DNA of 64,000 bases from positions 434,001 to 498,000 of the forward strand of contig NZ_JACJSA010000002.1 in NCBI RefSeq assembly GCF_014697545.1, written 5' to 3'. How positions within the stretch are numbered: position 1 is the first letter of the stretch; every line of letters begins with the position of its first letter. Positions 1 to 9,138 of this stretch are shown here, in pieces. This stretch comes from Oscillatoria sp. FACHB-1407 (lineage in GTDB: Bacteria; Cyanobacteriota; Cyanobacteriia; Elainellales; Elainellaceae). A program made the translations under genes and the position numbers. The notes under the pieces were generated by a model that was not told the DNA's origin, did no database searches, and saw nothing but the letters and a program-made list of their open reading frames with translations.

Positions 1-497
1 AACAGATAAAACTGGTTGATCGTGTCACGGGTGATCGTCGTCTCCACTGACGCACGCGGATAGCAGTCTGTCACTTGCCCGATCGCTCTCAGTCGTACTG
101 GCTTTCCCGCGATCAAATCAGCGATTACGTGCCCACCGCCCCGCTCTCGGATGGGGTTCCGCAGGGCAGACTCATCCGCATCAACGCTCTCTCCGGCGGC
201 TCCATAGTCAGCCACTTGAGTCGCTCCCAGGTATAAATCTACTGCCCCAAAACCAGAGTAGGCAGGCACTCCATCCAGCCAACACTGCCGAATCTTGATA
301 GGAGGGTCAGTATGCCCCAGGTTGATAATCGCTCCAGAAGATTCCATCGGCTCAAATGTGCCTGTTGTGATCACATCAACCTTCTGTGCTGCTTGCGTTA
401 CGCCAATTTCTTGAACTCTGGCTTTTAACTCTTCGACTGTCCAGACAACTGCACGGTGGGCTTGAATTTTTTCGTTAATCTCTGCAATTGTTTTCAT
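1..497 (-). CDS. HcyA-like homocysteine biosynthesis protein (DUF39/COG1900), 5' part only
   Basis: The reverse strand from an ATG at 497 stays open to the window edge, giving the first 165 residues; the C-terminus lies outside. The sequence matches the DUF39 family, members of which are implicated in inserting sulfide into aspartate semialdehyde to make homocysteine. Family landmarks are visible: start MKTIAEINEKI, TTGTFEP near residue 44, SSGA near 53, GHTDPPIK near 61, GAVDLYLGATQ near 84 and TDCYPR near 143. In the archaeal proteins, as I recall them, a conserved Cys precedes SSG; here that position is Glu (about residue 52), while the Cys in TDCYPR is kept. Assignment to the family is firm. 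Whether it makes homocysteine is uncertain because of the Cys change. Confidence 0.85.
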   Translation of the reverse strand, partial: MKTIAEINEKIQAHRAVVWTVEELKARVQEIGVTQAAQKVDVITTGTFEPMESSGAIINLGHTDPPIKIRQCWLDGVPAYSGFGAVDLYLGATQVADYGAAGESVDADESALRNPIRERGGGHVIADLIAGKPVRLRAIGQVTDCYPRASVETTITRDTINQFYL

Positions 498-544
498 GGT
501 CAGCAGTTAAACAGCGGCATCACTGATCATTGATTATGCGGTAT

Positions 545-670
545 TAAGTTAAAAGGCAGGAGGCAGAGGGTAGAGGGGTAGAGGGGTACCTACTCTTTTA
601 CCGTACTCCCCCACTCCTTTACTCCCTTACTCCCCCACCCTCGACTCTCCTACTTCCCCACTCCCCCACT
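545..670. repeat. Pyrimidine-rich heptamer-like tract upstream of the ribokinase gene
   Basis: An irregular run of AGAGGGGT units followed by CTCCCCCA, CTCCTTTA and CTCCCTTA units fills the gap between the HcyA-like gene and the ribokinase start. It resembles the STRR heptamer tracts of filamentous cyanobacteria and recurs in similar form at about 8216-8318. It leaves no recognisable Shine-Dalgarno for the downstream ATG. Confidence 0.6.
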
Positions 671-671
671 T

Positions 672-1598
672 ATGCCCATCATCGTATTTGGCAGCATCAA
701 CATGGATTTGGTCGCAAACACACCCCGTTTGCCCCGTCCTGGAGAAACCCTGACAGGGCATCGTTTTACAACTATTCCGGGTGGTAAGGGAGCCAATCAA
801 GCTGTGGCAGTTGCTCGATTAGGAATACCCACGGAGATGGTGGGGCGAGTCGGGGGCGATCGCTTCGGCGAGGAACTACTGACCAGCTTACGGGCATCGG
901 GGGTGGGGTGCGATCGCGTTCTTCAGGACAACACAACCCACTCTGGAGTGGCGATGATTGCGGTGGATGACTCCGCTGAAAATCAAATCATTGTCATCCC
1001 TGGGGCAAATGGACAGGTTGACCCTACTGATCTGCAACGATTCACCGACGTTTTATCGACTGCCAGTGCGCTGCTCCTGCAACTGGAGATTCCTCTGCCT
1101 GCTGTCGTTGCAGCCGCTCAAGCTGCCAAAGCGGCAGGGGTTCCCGTTATCCTCGACCCGGCTCCGGCTCCGACTCACTTGCCGGATGAGTTGTATCCTC
1201 TCATCGAGATCCTCACTCCCAATCAAATTGAGGCAGGTCAACTGGTGGGGTTTGAAGTCAATACCCTGGATCTGGCAGCCGATGCGGCAACTGTACTCCA
1301 TCAACGAGGTGTATCAACAGTCATCGTCAAATTAGGCAAACAAGGAGCCCTCTGTAGCCCAGCGAACGGAGAACCATTTCAGGTGCCTGCATTTGTGGTA
1401 AAAGCGATCGACACGGTTGCAGCAGGGGATGCTTTTAACGGGGGATTAGCGGCTGCATTGGCAGAAGGGCTGTCCCTACGACAAGCCACCCGATGGGCAG
1501 CCGCCACGGCTGCCCTATCCGTTACTAAAGTCGGAGCACAATCCTCTATGCCCAGCCGAGAGGAGTTGGAGGCGTTTTTAGCAACCCCTGGGGTTTGA
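672..1598 (+). CDS. rbsK: Ribokinase (PfkB family carbohydrate kinase)
   Basis: A 308-residue PfkB-family sugar kinase that most resembles ribokinase, which phosphorylates D-ribose to ribose 5-phosphate with ATP in the cytoplasm. It starts with the N-terminal substrate lid region VFGSINMDLV, carries the PfkB signature 1 GGKGANQAVAVARLG at residues 37-51, and has signature 2 DTVAAGDAFNGG at 247-258, with D253 as the expected catalytic base. Length is typical. The ATG at 672 is preceded by a C-rich repeat tract instead of a normal ribosome-binding site. The gene converges with glmU, and no ribose transporter genes lie next to it. Specificity within the PfkB family is inferred; adenosine- or fructokinase-like activity is less likely given the NMD and GGKGANQ motifs. 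Confidence 0.88.
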   Translation: MPIIVFGSINMDLVANTPRLPRPGETLTGHRFTTIPGGKGANQAVAVARLGIPTEMVGRVGGDRFGEELLTSLRASGVGCDRVLQDNTTHSGVAMIAVDDSAENQIIVIPGANGQVDPTDLQRFTDVLSTASALLLQLEIPLPAVVAAAQAAKAAGVPVILDPAPAPTHLPDELYPLIEILTPNQIEAGQLVGFEVNTLDLAADAATVLHQRGVSTVIVKLGKQGALCSPANGEPFQVPAFVVKAIDTVAAGDAFNGGLAAALAEGLSLRQATRWAAATAALSVTKVGAQSSMPSREELEAFLATPGV

Positions 1599-1693
1599 GG
1601 AATGGGGAGTTGAGGGGTAGGGGAGCCGTGAAAGGGTAAAGGAGTAAAAAGACGCGATGCATCCCGTTTGTACGAGGGTAAGCGTAGAAGCAA

Positions 1694-3067
1694 TTACGCT
1701 TTGTTCTCTGCATCCGAGGCTGACTTCAACCGCCAACCGGGTTTCACCACTTGGCGCGATCGCGCAATGACCAACGCATCATCACCGACGTCTTCCGTAA
1801 CCGTTGAACCAGCGGCGATCGTCACATCTGAGCCAATAGTAATCGGAGCCACTAAAACACTGTTCGACCCGGTTTTTGTGCGATCGCCGATGATCGTGCG
1901 GTGTTTTCTGACCCCGTCATAGTTAGCTGTAATGGTGCCTGCACCGACATTTACCTTTTCACCCAGCGTGGCATCGCCAAGATAAGACAGGTGCGCGACT
2001 CCTGTGCGATCGCCCAAAGTAGAGTTTTTTAGCTCAACGAAATTGCCGATGCGACAGTTATTGCCCACCTGTGCGTGCCCTCTTAAGTGAGCATAGGGAC
2101 CAATCCGAGTATTTGCCTGCACAACACTGTCGCTGACCACTGAATACAAAATGGTCACACTCTCGCCAATGGAACTGTTTTCAATCAGGCTACCAGGACC
2201 AATACGGCTCCCCGTTTGAATCGAGGTCTTGCCCCGCAGATGAGTTTGCGGCTCAATGACCACATCGGGTTCCAGTTGCACGGTGTCGTCGATAGTGATG
2301 CTGTCTGGATCAATCAGGGTCACTCCTGCCCTCATCCAATCTTCTTTAACGCGAGTTTGCAGAATGTCATAAGCCGCTGCCAACTGTTTGCGATCGTTAA
2401 TCCCTAGAATCTCCTCGTAATCCTCAACATCCACCGCCATGACGGGCTTGAGATAGTTAACCGCATCAGTCAGATAGTATTCTTTCTGGTCATTGCTGGA
2501 GGTCAGTTGAGGCAGCACTTGCGCCAGCCGTGACCATTGAAAGCAATAGACCCCTGCATTAATGCGACGGTTTTGCTTTTGAGCAGGGCTGCAATCGCGA
2601 TCCTCGACAATTTGAGTCACGATGTTATTGCCGTTGCAAAAGACCCGACCATATCCTTTAGCATCGGGCAGATGAGCCGTCAAAATCGTAGCGGCATTTT
2701 GTTCTTTCTGATGGGTTTTCAGCAACAGCTCCAGCGTCTCTGGGCGCAGAAGAGGGACATCCCCATTCAACACCAGCAAATCACCCTCAAAGTCTTGTAG
2801 ATAGGGGATGACCTGCTGAACGGCGTGTCCTGTGCCGAGTTGTTCAGTCTGCTCAACAAACTCTAACCCCGGATAATGTGCCAGTGAGTTTTTCACCAAC
2901 TCACTGTTATATCCCACGATCACGAGTTGTCGGGTCGGATTAATTTTAGAGAGGCTTTGCAGAACTCGCTCAACCAGCGATCGCCCGCCCAGGGAATGCA
3001 ATACTTTCGGAAGGTGAGATTTCATGCGTGTCCCACGTCCAGCCGCCAAAATTGCTACCGCTACCAT
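1694..3067 (-). CDS. glmU: Bifunctional GlmU: N-acetylglucosamine-1-phosphate uridyltransferase / glucosamine-1-phosphate acetyltransferase
   Basis: GlmU makes UDP-N-acetylglucosamine, the precursor of peptidoglycan and lipopolysaccharide. The N-terminal half (about 1-230) is a nucleotidyltransferase with LAAGRGTRM, then SHLPKVLH; the C-terminal half (about 250-450) is a left-handed beta helix of hexapeptide repeats ending in the acetyl-CoA region around [11 protein letters not shown]. The ATG at 3067 gives 457 residues beginning [10 protein letters not shown], the usual family start; a GTG two codons upstream (3073) would add only two residues. Length matches the family. It stands alone on the reverse strand, convergent with rbsK, and has a repeat-rich region upstream. 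Confidence 0.96.
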   Translation of the reverse strand: MVAVAILAAGRGTRMKSHLPKVLHSLGGRSLVERVLQSLSKINPTRQLVIVGYNSELVKNSLAHYPGLEFVEQTEQLGTGHAVQQVIPYLQDFEGDLLVLNGDVPLLRPETLELLLKTHQKEQNAATILTAHLPDAKGYGRVFCNGNNIVTQIVEDRDCSPAQKQNRRINAGVYCFQWSRLAQVLPQLTSSNDQKEYYLTDAVNYLKPVMAVDVEDYEEILGINDRKQLAAAYDILQTRVKEDWMRAGVTLIDPDSITIDDTVQLEPDVVIEPQTHLRGKTSIQTGSRIGPGSLIENSSIGESVTILYSVVSDSVVQANTRIGPYAHLRGHAQVGNNCRIGNFVELKNSTLGDRTGVAHLSYLGDATLGEKVNVGAGTITANYDGVRKHRTIIGDRTKTGSNSVLVAPITIGSDVTIAAGSTVTEDVGDDALVIARSRQVVKPGWRLKSASDAENKA

Positions 3068-3179
3068 GCTCACAGCTCACATAATTCGCTCAATTCATCC
3101 CACGGAGTATAACCTGCTTCTGGCTTAGCGAGTAACCTTATTCCAGCGCAAATTCATTGCGACGTTTGAGCACTCATTT

Positions 3180-3386
3180 AACCTAAGTTTGGGATGAAGA
3201 TTTTGGCGGTTGAAACCGCAGCTGTAGTAAAGGGCTGAGGGGCTGAGGGCTGAGGGCTGAGGACTGAGGCTGAAAGGCAGGCAATACGTCACGTGCAAAG
3301 TGAGAGATGTTCTAATAAACCGTTCAGTTGCCATGTAGGGACAAAATTGACCTGTGTTGGTTTGGCAAACCCTTGATTTTCCTTAG
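3180..3386 (+). repeat. Interrupted copy of the GGCGGTT/AACCGCC dispersed repeat
   Basis: Positions 3180-3233 match the left half of a dispersed repeat (CCTAA..TTTGGGAT.AAGATTTTGGCGGTT..AACCGC), and 3341-3386 match the right half (GACCTG.GTTGGTTTGGCAAAC, CCTTGATTTTC). About 100 bases lie between, starting with GGGCTGA heptamers (3232-3272). Uninterrupted copies are at 13281-13377, 21000-21092 and 24227-24320. With the element at 3423-3519 it occupies most of the glmU to 3579 gap; no gene is seen there. Confidence 0.65.
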
Positions 3387-3422
3387 GAATGGGAATTAAG
3401 GTAATTCGATCGATATTGGGAA

Positions 3423-3519
3423 GGGGCGGGTTTTGTTGTCAAATCCATGGCAGCGTGCAGATGGGTCTGCTAAACCCGCCCGTACAGTTTGCGGATTTAT
3501 CGAATCCATGATCCTTAGC
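3423..3519 (+). repeat. Dispersed GC-rich repeat, also present inverted near 36.5 kb
   Basis: This ~97-base stretch starts GGGGCGGGTTTTGTTG, holds CCATGGCAG and CTGCTAAACCCGCCCG, and ends near TGCGGATTTATCGAATCC. Its reverse complement is clearly similar to 36446-36538. The internal pair GGCGGGTTT / AAACCCGCC can form a hairpin. No coding capacity is evident, so it is read as a miniature repeat of unknown mobility. Confidence 0.65.
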
Positions 3520-3578
3520 CTAAAATTCCCCAAAAATTAGCGTTTAAGAGAGCCGAAACCTTTATTGCTGAGTTACGG

Positions 3579-4616
3579 TCAGGCAGCGGCAGCTCGTGCT
3601 CCAATAAACTCAACAAACAATTTCATCAGCTCAGGGCTGCGCCATCCTTTCGCAGTTTCTTCTGCCATCAGTTGCAACGACTCCTCCGGTGAGAAAGCAC
3701 GCTTATAAGGGCGTTCGCTCGTCAAGGCGTCGTAGATATCAATCAGTTGAAAGATTTGAGCCAAGTAGGGAATTTGATTGCCAACCAGACCATCAGGATA
3801 ACCAGACCCATCCCACCGCTCGTGATGATGGCGAATGATGGGCACAACTCCGCGCATCGTCCGCAACGGCTGGCAAATTTTCTCGCCAATCAGAACATGT
3901 TGGCGCATGATCTCCCACTCTTCAGCGGTGAGTTTACCCGTTTTGAGTAACACCTGATCGGGAATGCCCACCTTACCAATATCGTGCAGATAGCCGCCCC
4001 ACATCAAATCTCGCACCTCAGCGCGGGACAGGTTGAGAAACTCTCCAAAGGCTTTTCCTAATAGAACCAGCCGCTCACAATGATCCCCTGTATTAGGGTC
4101 ACGGCTCTCAACAGCACGAGCGATCGAAAACAGGACTTGACCTGCATGGTCGAGGTCTTCGTTGAGGCGTTTTTGACGCACAAGCGATCGCACCCGTGCA
4201 GATAGCTCAAGCTGGTCAAAGGGTTTGGAGAGGAAGTCATCGCCACCAACCTCAATTCCCCGGAGGCGAGCACGGCGATCGTTTAACGCAGTGACAAAGA
4301 CAATCGGAATCAGACGTGTTTGTTCATCCTGTTTGAGGCGACGGCAGACTTCGTAACCATCCATCCCCGACATCATGACATCCAGCAATATCAAATCAGG
4401 GTTAGACTCTAAAATGCACTCCAGAGCAGTAGAACCGCTATCTGCTTCTAAGACGTCATATCCCTCAATCGACAACAGTGCGACGGCTGTCATACGGCTA
4501 GAGGGATGATCATCAACAACTAGAATTTTAGGCTGTTCAGAGTCGAGACCTTTCGTAGGAGGGGTTTCCACTTGAGCGTCTCCAGAGATACCTAACTTGA
4601 TTGATGTGTAAGCCAT
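3579..4616 (-). CDS. Response regulator with HD-GYP domain (putative cyclic-di-GMP phosphodiesterase)
   Basis: A two-domain signalling protein. Residues ~30-150 are a receiver domain: acidic pair DD at 35-36, phospho-acceptor D79 in DLILLDVMM, Thr in FVTA and Lys131 in LSKP. Residues ~155-345 are an HD-GYP domain with H211-D212 in LHDIGK, the HHHERWDGSGYP segment (GYP at 272-274) and DIYDALTSERPYK. HD-GYP proteins hydrolyse cyclic-di-GMP to pGpG or GMP; the key residues are all present, so activity is plausible. The ATG at 4616 (345 residues) is preferred to a TTG 18 bases upstream. No histidine kinase is adjacent, so its partner is unknown. A 443-base AT-rich spacer with a large inverted repeat lies upstream. 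Confidence 0.93.
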   Translation of the reverse strand: MAYTSIKLGISGDAQVETPPTKGLDSEQPKILVVDDHPSSRMTAVALLSIEGYDVLEADSGSTALECILESNPDLILLDVMMSGMDGYEVCRRLKQDEQTRLIPIVFVTALNDRRARLRGIEVGGDDFLSKPFDQLELSARVRSLVRQKRLNEDLDHAGQVLFSIARAVESRDPNTGDHCERLVLLGKAFGEFLNLSRAEVRDLMWGGYLHDIGKVGIPDQVLLKTGKLTAEEWEIMRQHVLIGEKICQPLRTMRGVVPIIRHHHERWDGSGYPDGLVGNQIPYLAQIFQLIDIYDALTSERPYKRAFSPEESLQLMAEETAKGWRSPELMKLFVEFIGARAAAA

Positions 4617-5059
4617 TACTAATATGTCACGCAACTGGAAAGGCTAATGATCATGCCTTCAGTATGTACAACGGTAGTAGTTGCGAAATCAGGTTTTTCA
4701 CGGAGATCTCCAGGGGGGAGAGCGCGTGAAAGTGGTGCTGTATTAAGATTTTTTTTATTTGATCGGACTAACTGAGCACCCACGATTTCGCTAAATGAAG
4801 GCTTTGATCTGAACTTGAATGAATTGCTAAATGGTAAATACCAGTCTTAACAATTCAGCAAATTCAAGTACCTAGCGTATTTTAAGCATATTTTGAGGGA
4901 AGTAATTTGGAATTTTAAGGATTTTCTGGTCCTCAAATTATTCTGTAATCCAAGCTACGTATAAACATGCTGCGATTTAATGATCTTTCGTGTTGCATTA
5001 GGGTATTTCTATAGTTAACTTTAGTGAACTTTTATAAGAAAAACGATTTGTAAGAAGTT
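4617..5059. other. AT-rich divergent intergenic region with an inverted repeat
   Basis: This gap separates divergently transcribed genes. It contains an imperfect inverted repeat with arms at about 4814-4833 and 4851-4868 (outer bases CTTGAAT and ATTCAAG) that could be a regulator site or a stem-loop. No open frame with gene-like features was found. Promoters for both flanking genes are expected here but were not pinned down. Confidence 0.5.
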
Positions 5060-5914
5060 ATGACAGAACTGACAATTGCCCCGTTGCTTTCACCGCAGTG
5101 GTTAATCGAGCACCTAGATGATCCCCAAGTGGCGATCGCCGACTGTCGCTTTTCTCTGGCTGATCCCAATCTGGGACGACAACAATATCAGACCAACCAC
5201 ATTCCTGGTGCCTATTACTTCGACCTCAACCGGGATCTATCGAGTCCTGTGGGACAGCATGGTGGACGGCATCCATTGCCTGATTCCAGGCGACTGGCTC
5301 AAACATTAGCGGCTTTAGGAATGGATTCTACCGATCCAAACCGCTCTAAATTGGTTGTTGCCTATGACGACTCACGCTTTGCTTTTGCGGCTCGGTTTTG
5401 GTGGCTATTGAAATACTTTGGTTATGACCGAGTGGCAATTTTAGATGGGGGTTTTCAGGCTTGGCAGGCAGCGGGTTATCCGGTGACGCAAGACATTCCC
5501 CAAGCCCAAATGGGTCAGTTTGTGCCTCGCCTGCGCCCTGACCTGATAGTTGATATTAACGTTGTCAAAGCCCGTAAAGATAACCCTGGAGTTATTTTGG
5601 TAGACTCTCGCGAAGAAGAGCGATATCGAGGTGAGCGGGAGCCAATTGACCCGATCGCAGGTCACATTCCCGGTGCGGTCAACTATCCGTGGCAAGCAGT
5701 GACCAATGAGCAAGGCTTTGGGCGATCGCCTGAGGAACAACAACAGCGATGGTCAGAGCTAAAAGATGCAGAGGAGGTCATTGTCTATTGCGGTTCTGGT
5801 GTGACTGCCTGCGTCAATCTGGTATCGATGGCGATCGCGGGGCTTCCTATGGGGAAACTCTATGTCGGTAGTTGGAGTGATTGGTGCTCCTATTGTGAGA
5901 AGGATGAGAAATGA
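5060..5914 (+). CDS. sseA: Thiosulfate / 3-mercaptopyruvate sulfurtransferase (two rhodanese domains)
   Basis: A 284-residue tandem-rhodanese protein that transfers sulfane sulfur from 3-mercaptopyruvate or thiosulfate to a thiol or cyanide acceptor. The N-terminal rhodanese domain (~10-145) contains HIPGAYYFDLNRDLS and is the inactive copy. The C-terminal domain (~165-275) contains VDSREEERYRGE, HIPGAVN and the active-site loop YCGSGVTAC with C244. A CGSGVTA loop is typical of the mercaptopyruvate type, though the substrate cannot be settled from the loop alone. The ATG at 5060 follows a weak AAGAAG. It is flanked by unrelated signalling genes and seems monocistronic. Confidence 0.92.
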   Translation: MTELTIAPLLSPQWLIEHLDDPQVAIADCRFSLADPNLGRQQYQTNHIPGAYYFDLNRDLSSPVGQHGGRHPLPDSRRLAQTLAALGMDSTDPNRSKLVVAYDDSRFAFAARFWWLLKYFGYDRVAILDGGFQAWQAAGYPVTQDIPQAQMGQFVPRLRPDLIVDINVVKARKDNPGVILVDSREEERYRGEREPIDPIAGHIPGAVNYPWQAVTNEQGFGRSPEEQQQRWSELKDAEEVIVYCGSGVTACVNLVSMAIAGLPMGKLYVGSWSDWCSYCEKDEK

Positions 5915-5992
5915 GGGATGAAGGATCAAGGCTGAAGGATGAAGGCTAAAGGATATAAGGATAAAGGCTGAAGGATAAAAGATACAAGACTG
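5908..5992 (+). repeat. GAAGGAT/GGATGAAG heptamer tract
   Basis: Immediately after sseA lies a run of GGATGAA, GGCTGAA and GGATAAA units. These are the reverse complements of the TTCATCC-type heptamers at 35040-35225 and of the tract inside nadE. They belong to the STRR class and are non-coding here. Confidence 0.7.
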
Positions 5993-6119
5993 AGCAATGA
6001 AAGAGCAGCCTGGTTACTGCATCTGCCCACACGGCTATGTAAATAAGGTTTTACACAAAACTCTGGCCACACCCCTGAAACCTTGATTTGTTCTGGGAAT
6101 CTGTTCTTTCCCTTCTGCT

Positions 6120-8135
6120 CTATTCCTTGGTTTCCTTAAAAGTCTTTTGGCTCCGCAGGTGTTCATGGATATAGCGATAGGGAGTTTGGTCCTCACCTTT
6201 CAATCCAATTAAGCTATAGAGCTGCACTAGATCCTGTTCCCGTCCTTTGAGTTGATGTTCCCCTACACAGACGGCATCAACGTGCTCTTTGACTAACTGA
6301 TACAGCGATTCAGTAATAAGAATGTCTGTCCAGAATTTGCGGGTCAACCCCTCAACCCGGCTAGCAACGTTAACTGCATCTCCAATCAGGGCATATTCGC
6401 GGCGTCGTACTGAGCCGATATCCCCTGCCAAAGCCTCGCCAAAGTTAATACCAATGCCGTTAAAGAACAAGACCTTGCCCTGTTGTTTCCATTGTTGATG
6501 CAACTTGACGAGTGCCCGTCTCATCCCTAACGCGGCTCGTACCGCATTTAATGCGTCGTTTTCTTCGCCTTGAGAAATGGGGGAGCCAAACTCTGCCATA
6601 ACCGCATCACCGATAAATTTATCAACCGTCCCCCCGGCATCCAAAATAGCTTCTACCATAGCGTTGAGGTAGTCGTTGAGTTGTTCGACGAGTTGTTCTG
6701 GCTCCAGTTGCAAAGAGAAGGTAGTAAACCCTCGAATATCACAAAACAGCACTGCCGCTCTGACTTTACGCCCCTTCAATAGAGCTTGATAAGCCTCTGA
6801 ATAGTTGGTCAAAATTTCATGAACGATCGGGGCTGCGACATAACGCTCTAGCGTTTGTCTCAACCGTAGTTGTTCTAACCGATTGCTAATCGCTCCGGTG
6901 GTCAAACTGGAGATGCCAGAAAGGGCGATCGCCACAACAGGTATAGCCGTTGGCACAATCAGATTAGCAACGGTGAAGCTGATATAGCCCAATGTGCCCC
7001 ACGCCAGGGCAAACCCCAGAGCAGCAATCATTTGAGAGTCCGGTCGCTTGAGAAAACGGTTAAACCCAATGCCAATGCCTGCTACCCCAATAAACACCAG
7101 CAAACCTCGCAGAGGAGCACTGGGAATCGCCTCACCAATGGCTCGATTTTCTAATAAAGAGGCGATCGCATTGGCGTGTAACTCGACTCCAGGCATCATT
7201 TCCGAAAAGGGAGTCCGAACAAAGTCTTGAAAATAACTTGCTGTTGGACCAACTACAACAATCTTGTCTCGAAAGGTTTGCTCTCGCAGGTGAAACTCCC
7301 AATTTGCAGGGTCAAGCACACTCCAAAACGAAACCCGCTTAAACGTTGCTGGAGGACCGTAGAAGAAAATATGTTCACCCGCAGGACGGACAGTAACCTG
7401 GGGATCGTCGGAGGGGCGACTGAGTTGTACAGTGGCAGCCGCAAACGAATCAATGCCCTCGCCCAAGCCCTGAGGAACAACTACTCGATCGATAAAAACT
7501 TCACCAAATCGGTAAACTCTGCCATCAGGATCAGGAGAAAAGTTAATCAATCCCAGATTTTGAGGGGTGGCTTCAAAATCAGGATTGGGGTTAACGATTT
7601 GCCCCAACTCCCCTTCGGGGGTACCAAAGGTTTCATACAAATTGGCTAAGACAACTCGATCGGGATATCGCTGTATCACGTCGCGCAGAACCAGGTCATC
7701 TTCCAGACCGTAGCTGCTGGGGTCTGCCAGGATGACATCTAGAGAAACCGATCGCGCCCCTGCTGCCAGGAGTTTTTCAATGACAACGGCATAGGCAGCC
7801 CGTCGCCAGGGCCAGGTTTCCAGTGGGGCAAATTCTGGATGACGGTCTGGATCGCGCTGATAGGTTTCCCCTTGAGATAGCGACTCCTGATCCATTGCCA
7901 GAATGACGATGTCATCTGGTGGGGAAACTGTCCCTCGAATCGAGAAAAAGAGAATTTGGGTTTGTCGTTCTAACCCTAGTGCAGGGATGAAATTAATGGC
8001 AGTGGCGATCGCCCCTAGTGATGCCCAAACTCCGACAAGCAAATAACTCATTTGCGTCAGATTAACCCATGCTGTTTTTGACTTTCTGCCTCGGTCGTTG
8101 ACGTGACCCTCTGGCGATCGCCCCATCCTTTGCAT
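6120..8135 (-). CDS. CHASE2 domain adenylate/guanylate cyclase (class III)
   Basis: A 671-residue membrane sensor-cyclase. A first membrane segment lies near residues 28-48. A CHASE2 extracytoplasmic sensor domain follows (~50-335, with DPDRHPEF and VDLIL-type strands), then about three membrane segments (~340-415), then a class III cyclase domain (~455-640). The cyclase has the first metal Asp in FCDIRGFTTFS, the second in DKFIGDAVMAEFGSP (with the purine-selecting Lys), and the transition-state Asn/Arg in NVASRVE. The second purine-selecting position, usually Thr in cyanobacterial YTxIGDAVN, is Ala here (YALIGDAVN), so ATP preference is probable but not proven. It lies upstream of nothing on its strand and downstream of the FecR gene, a common cyanobacterial pairing. 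Confidence 0.94.
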   Translation of the reverse strand: MQRMGRSPEGHVNDRGRKSKTAWVNLTQMSYLLVGVWASLGAIATAINFIPALGLERQTQILFFSIRGTVSPPDDIVILAMDQESLSQGETYQRDPDRHPEFAPLETWPWRRAAYAVVIEKLLAAGARSVSLDVILADPSSYGLEDDLVLRDVIQRYPDRVVLANLYETFGTPEGELGQIVNPNPDFEATPQNLGLINFSPDPDGRVYRFGEVFIDRVVVPQGLGEGIDSFAAATVQLSRPSDDPQVTVRPAGEHIFFYGPPATFKRVSFWSVLDPANWEFHLREQTFRDKIVVVGPTASYFQDFVRTPFSEMMPGVELHANAIASLLENRAIGEAIPSAPLRGLLVFIGVAGIGIGFNRFLKRPDSQMIAALGFALAWGTLGYISFTVANLIVPTAIPVVAIALSGISSLTTGAISNRLEQLRLRQTLERYVAAPIVHEILTNYSEAYQALLKGRKVRAAVLFCDIRGFTTFSLQLEPEQLVEQLNDYLNAMVEAILDAGGTVDKFIGDAVMAEFGSPISQGEENDALNAVRAALGMRRALVKLHQQWKQQGKVLFFNGIGINFGEALAGDIGSVRRREYALIGDAVNVASRVEGLTRKFWTDILITESLYQLVKEHVDAVCVGEHQLKGREQDLVQLYSLIGLKGEDQTPYRYIHEHLRSQKTFKETKE

Positions 8136-8215
8136 ACTATTCCCCTTCAGGTACTACACGATTGACCTGTCCATATACAGGCAGTACATACAGGCAGTAA
8201 AAGGAGTGGAGTCGT

Positions 8216-8318
8216 GAGTGGGAGGATAGAGGAGTAGAGGGGTAGAGGGGTTATTCACTCCTCTACTCCTATCCACTTACCCTCTACCCTTCACTCCAAT
8301 CCCTATCTCCTCACTTAT
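8216..8318. repeat. Purine/pyrimidine heptamer-like tract
   Basis: Units such as GTAGAGGG and CTCCTCTA, CTCCTATC, CTCCAATC run between the FecR and cyclase genes. The two halves are roughly complementary and could fold into a long hairpin between the genes. It is related to the tract at 545-670. Confidence 0.55.
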
Positions 8319-8322
8319 TCCG

Positions 8323-9138
8323 CTAAAACGGAAGCCGAGGTCGAGGAATAGGCAGTCCCGGTGCTTGAACTGGGAATGGCACATCTGGATACAACCGCTG
8401 AAATGCTCCCCGAACTGCTTCTATACCGGGAATTTGCTCAGCAAAGCCCTCGATCAACTCACCGCGTAAAATCTCTAGAAACTCTTCTAGGGTGAGTTGT
8501 TGAACGGGACCCAAGCGGCGATCGCCCCGGTGAGTTGTAACCTTCTGTCCAGCTGTTAACACGACGCGATCGCCATCCTCAGGAGAGCTAGCTGTAGGCT
8601 CATCTGTTACAGGGGCTATTAACGTATCCGGTGAGTCTGTCCCGGCTTCAGCAATAGCCTGACGAGCGACAACAACCTCTCCCTCCAGGACTTTCACCTG
8701 TGCATCGCCATCGTCATTCACTTCCATGACATAGGTAGTACCTCGAACTCCTGCTGTGAATGACGGAGTACAACCATTAACTGCTCCACTGACGAGGACG
8801 ACCCCCCGATCCAGACGAGCACACTCTCCTACCGTTAAGCTCGTATTCGACACCAACCGTAATACTGCACCCGTGTTATACCTCAAATTGGCTCTTGCCC
8901 GTGCTGTTCGCACTCGTTGCCCTCGGTTGGCTACATCATTCACTCGCGCCTGATTCTCCTGGATAAAAACCTGGTTACTATCCAAAATCTCGATTACCGT
9001 CGCCCGGTCAATGGACTGTGCCATTAACGGAGACGACAACGACCCCAGGACTAAACAAAGAAACAACCCAAATGCAAAATAGCGAATTTGTGACCGTTGC
9101 CACATGTTGAACAGGGCTTGCCCCAGTTGACTAAACAC
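8323..9138 (-). CDS. Secreted FecR domain protein
   Basis: A 271-residue exported protein. It has an N-terminal hydrophobic signal (FAFGLFLCLVLGS, residues ~20-32) with a likely cleavage after LMAQ. A FecR domain follows (~45-155: RGQRVRT, GAVLRLVSNTSL, GVRGTTYVM), then a low-complexity Pro-rich tail. In cyanobacteria such proteins sit beside CHASE2 cyclases and are thought to act at the envelope; their ligand is unknown. The GTG start at 9138 is supported by GGAGAGG seven bases upstream; an ATG at residue 12 (9105) is the alternative and would give a more compact signal peptide. The 5' leader and first codons are duplicated just upstream. Confidence 0.87.
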   Translation of the reverse strand: MFSQLGQALFNMWQRSQIRYFAFGLFLCLVLGSLSSPLMAQSIDRATVIEILDSNQVFIQENQARVNDVANRGQRVRTARARANLRYNTGAVLRLVSNTSLTVGECARLDRGVVLVSGAVNGCTPSFTAGVRGTTYVMEVNDDGDAQVKVLEGEVVVARQAIAEAGTDSPDTLIAPVTDEPTASSPEDGDRVVLTAGQKVTTHRGDRRLGPVQQLTLEEFLEILRGELIEGFAEQIPGIEAVRGAFQRLYPDVPFPVQAPGLPIPRPRLPF

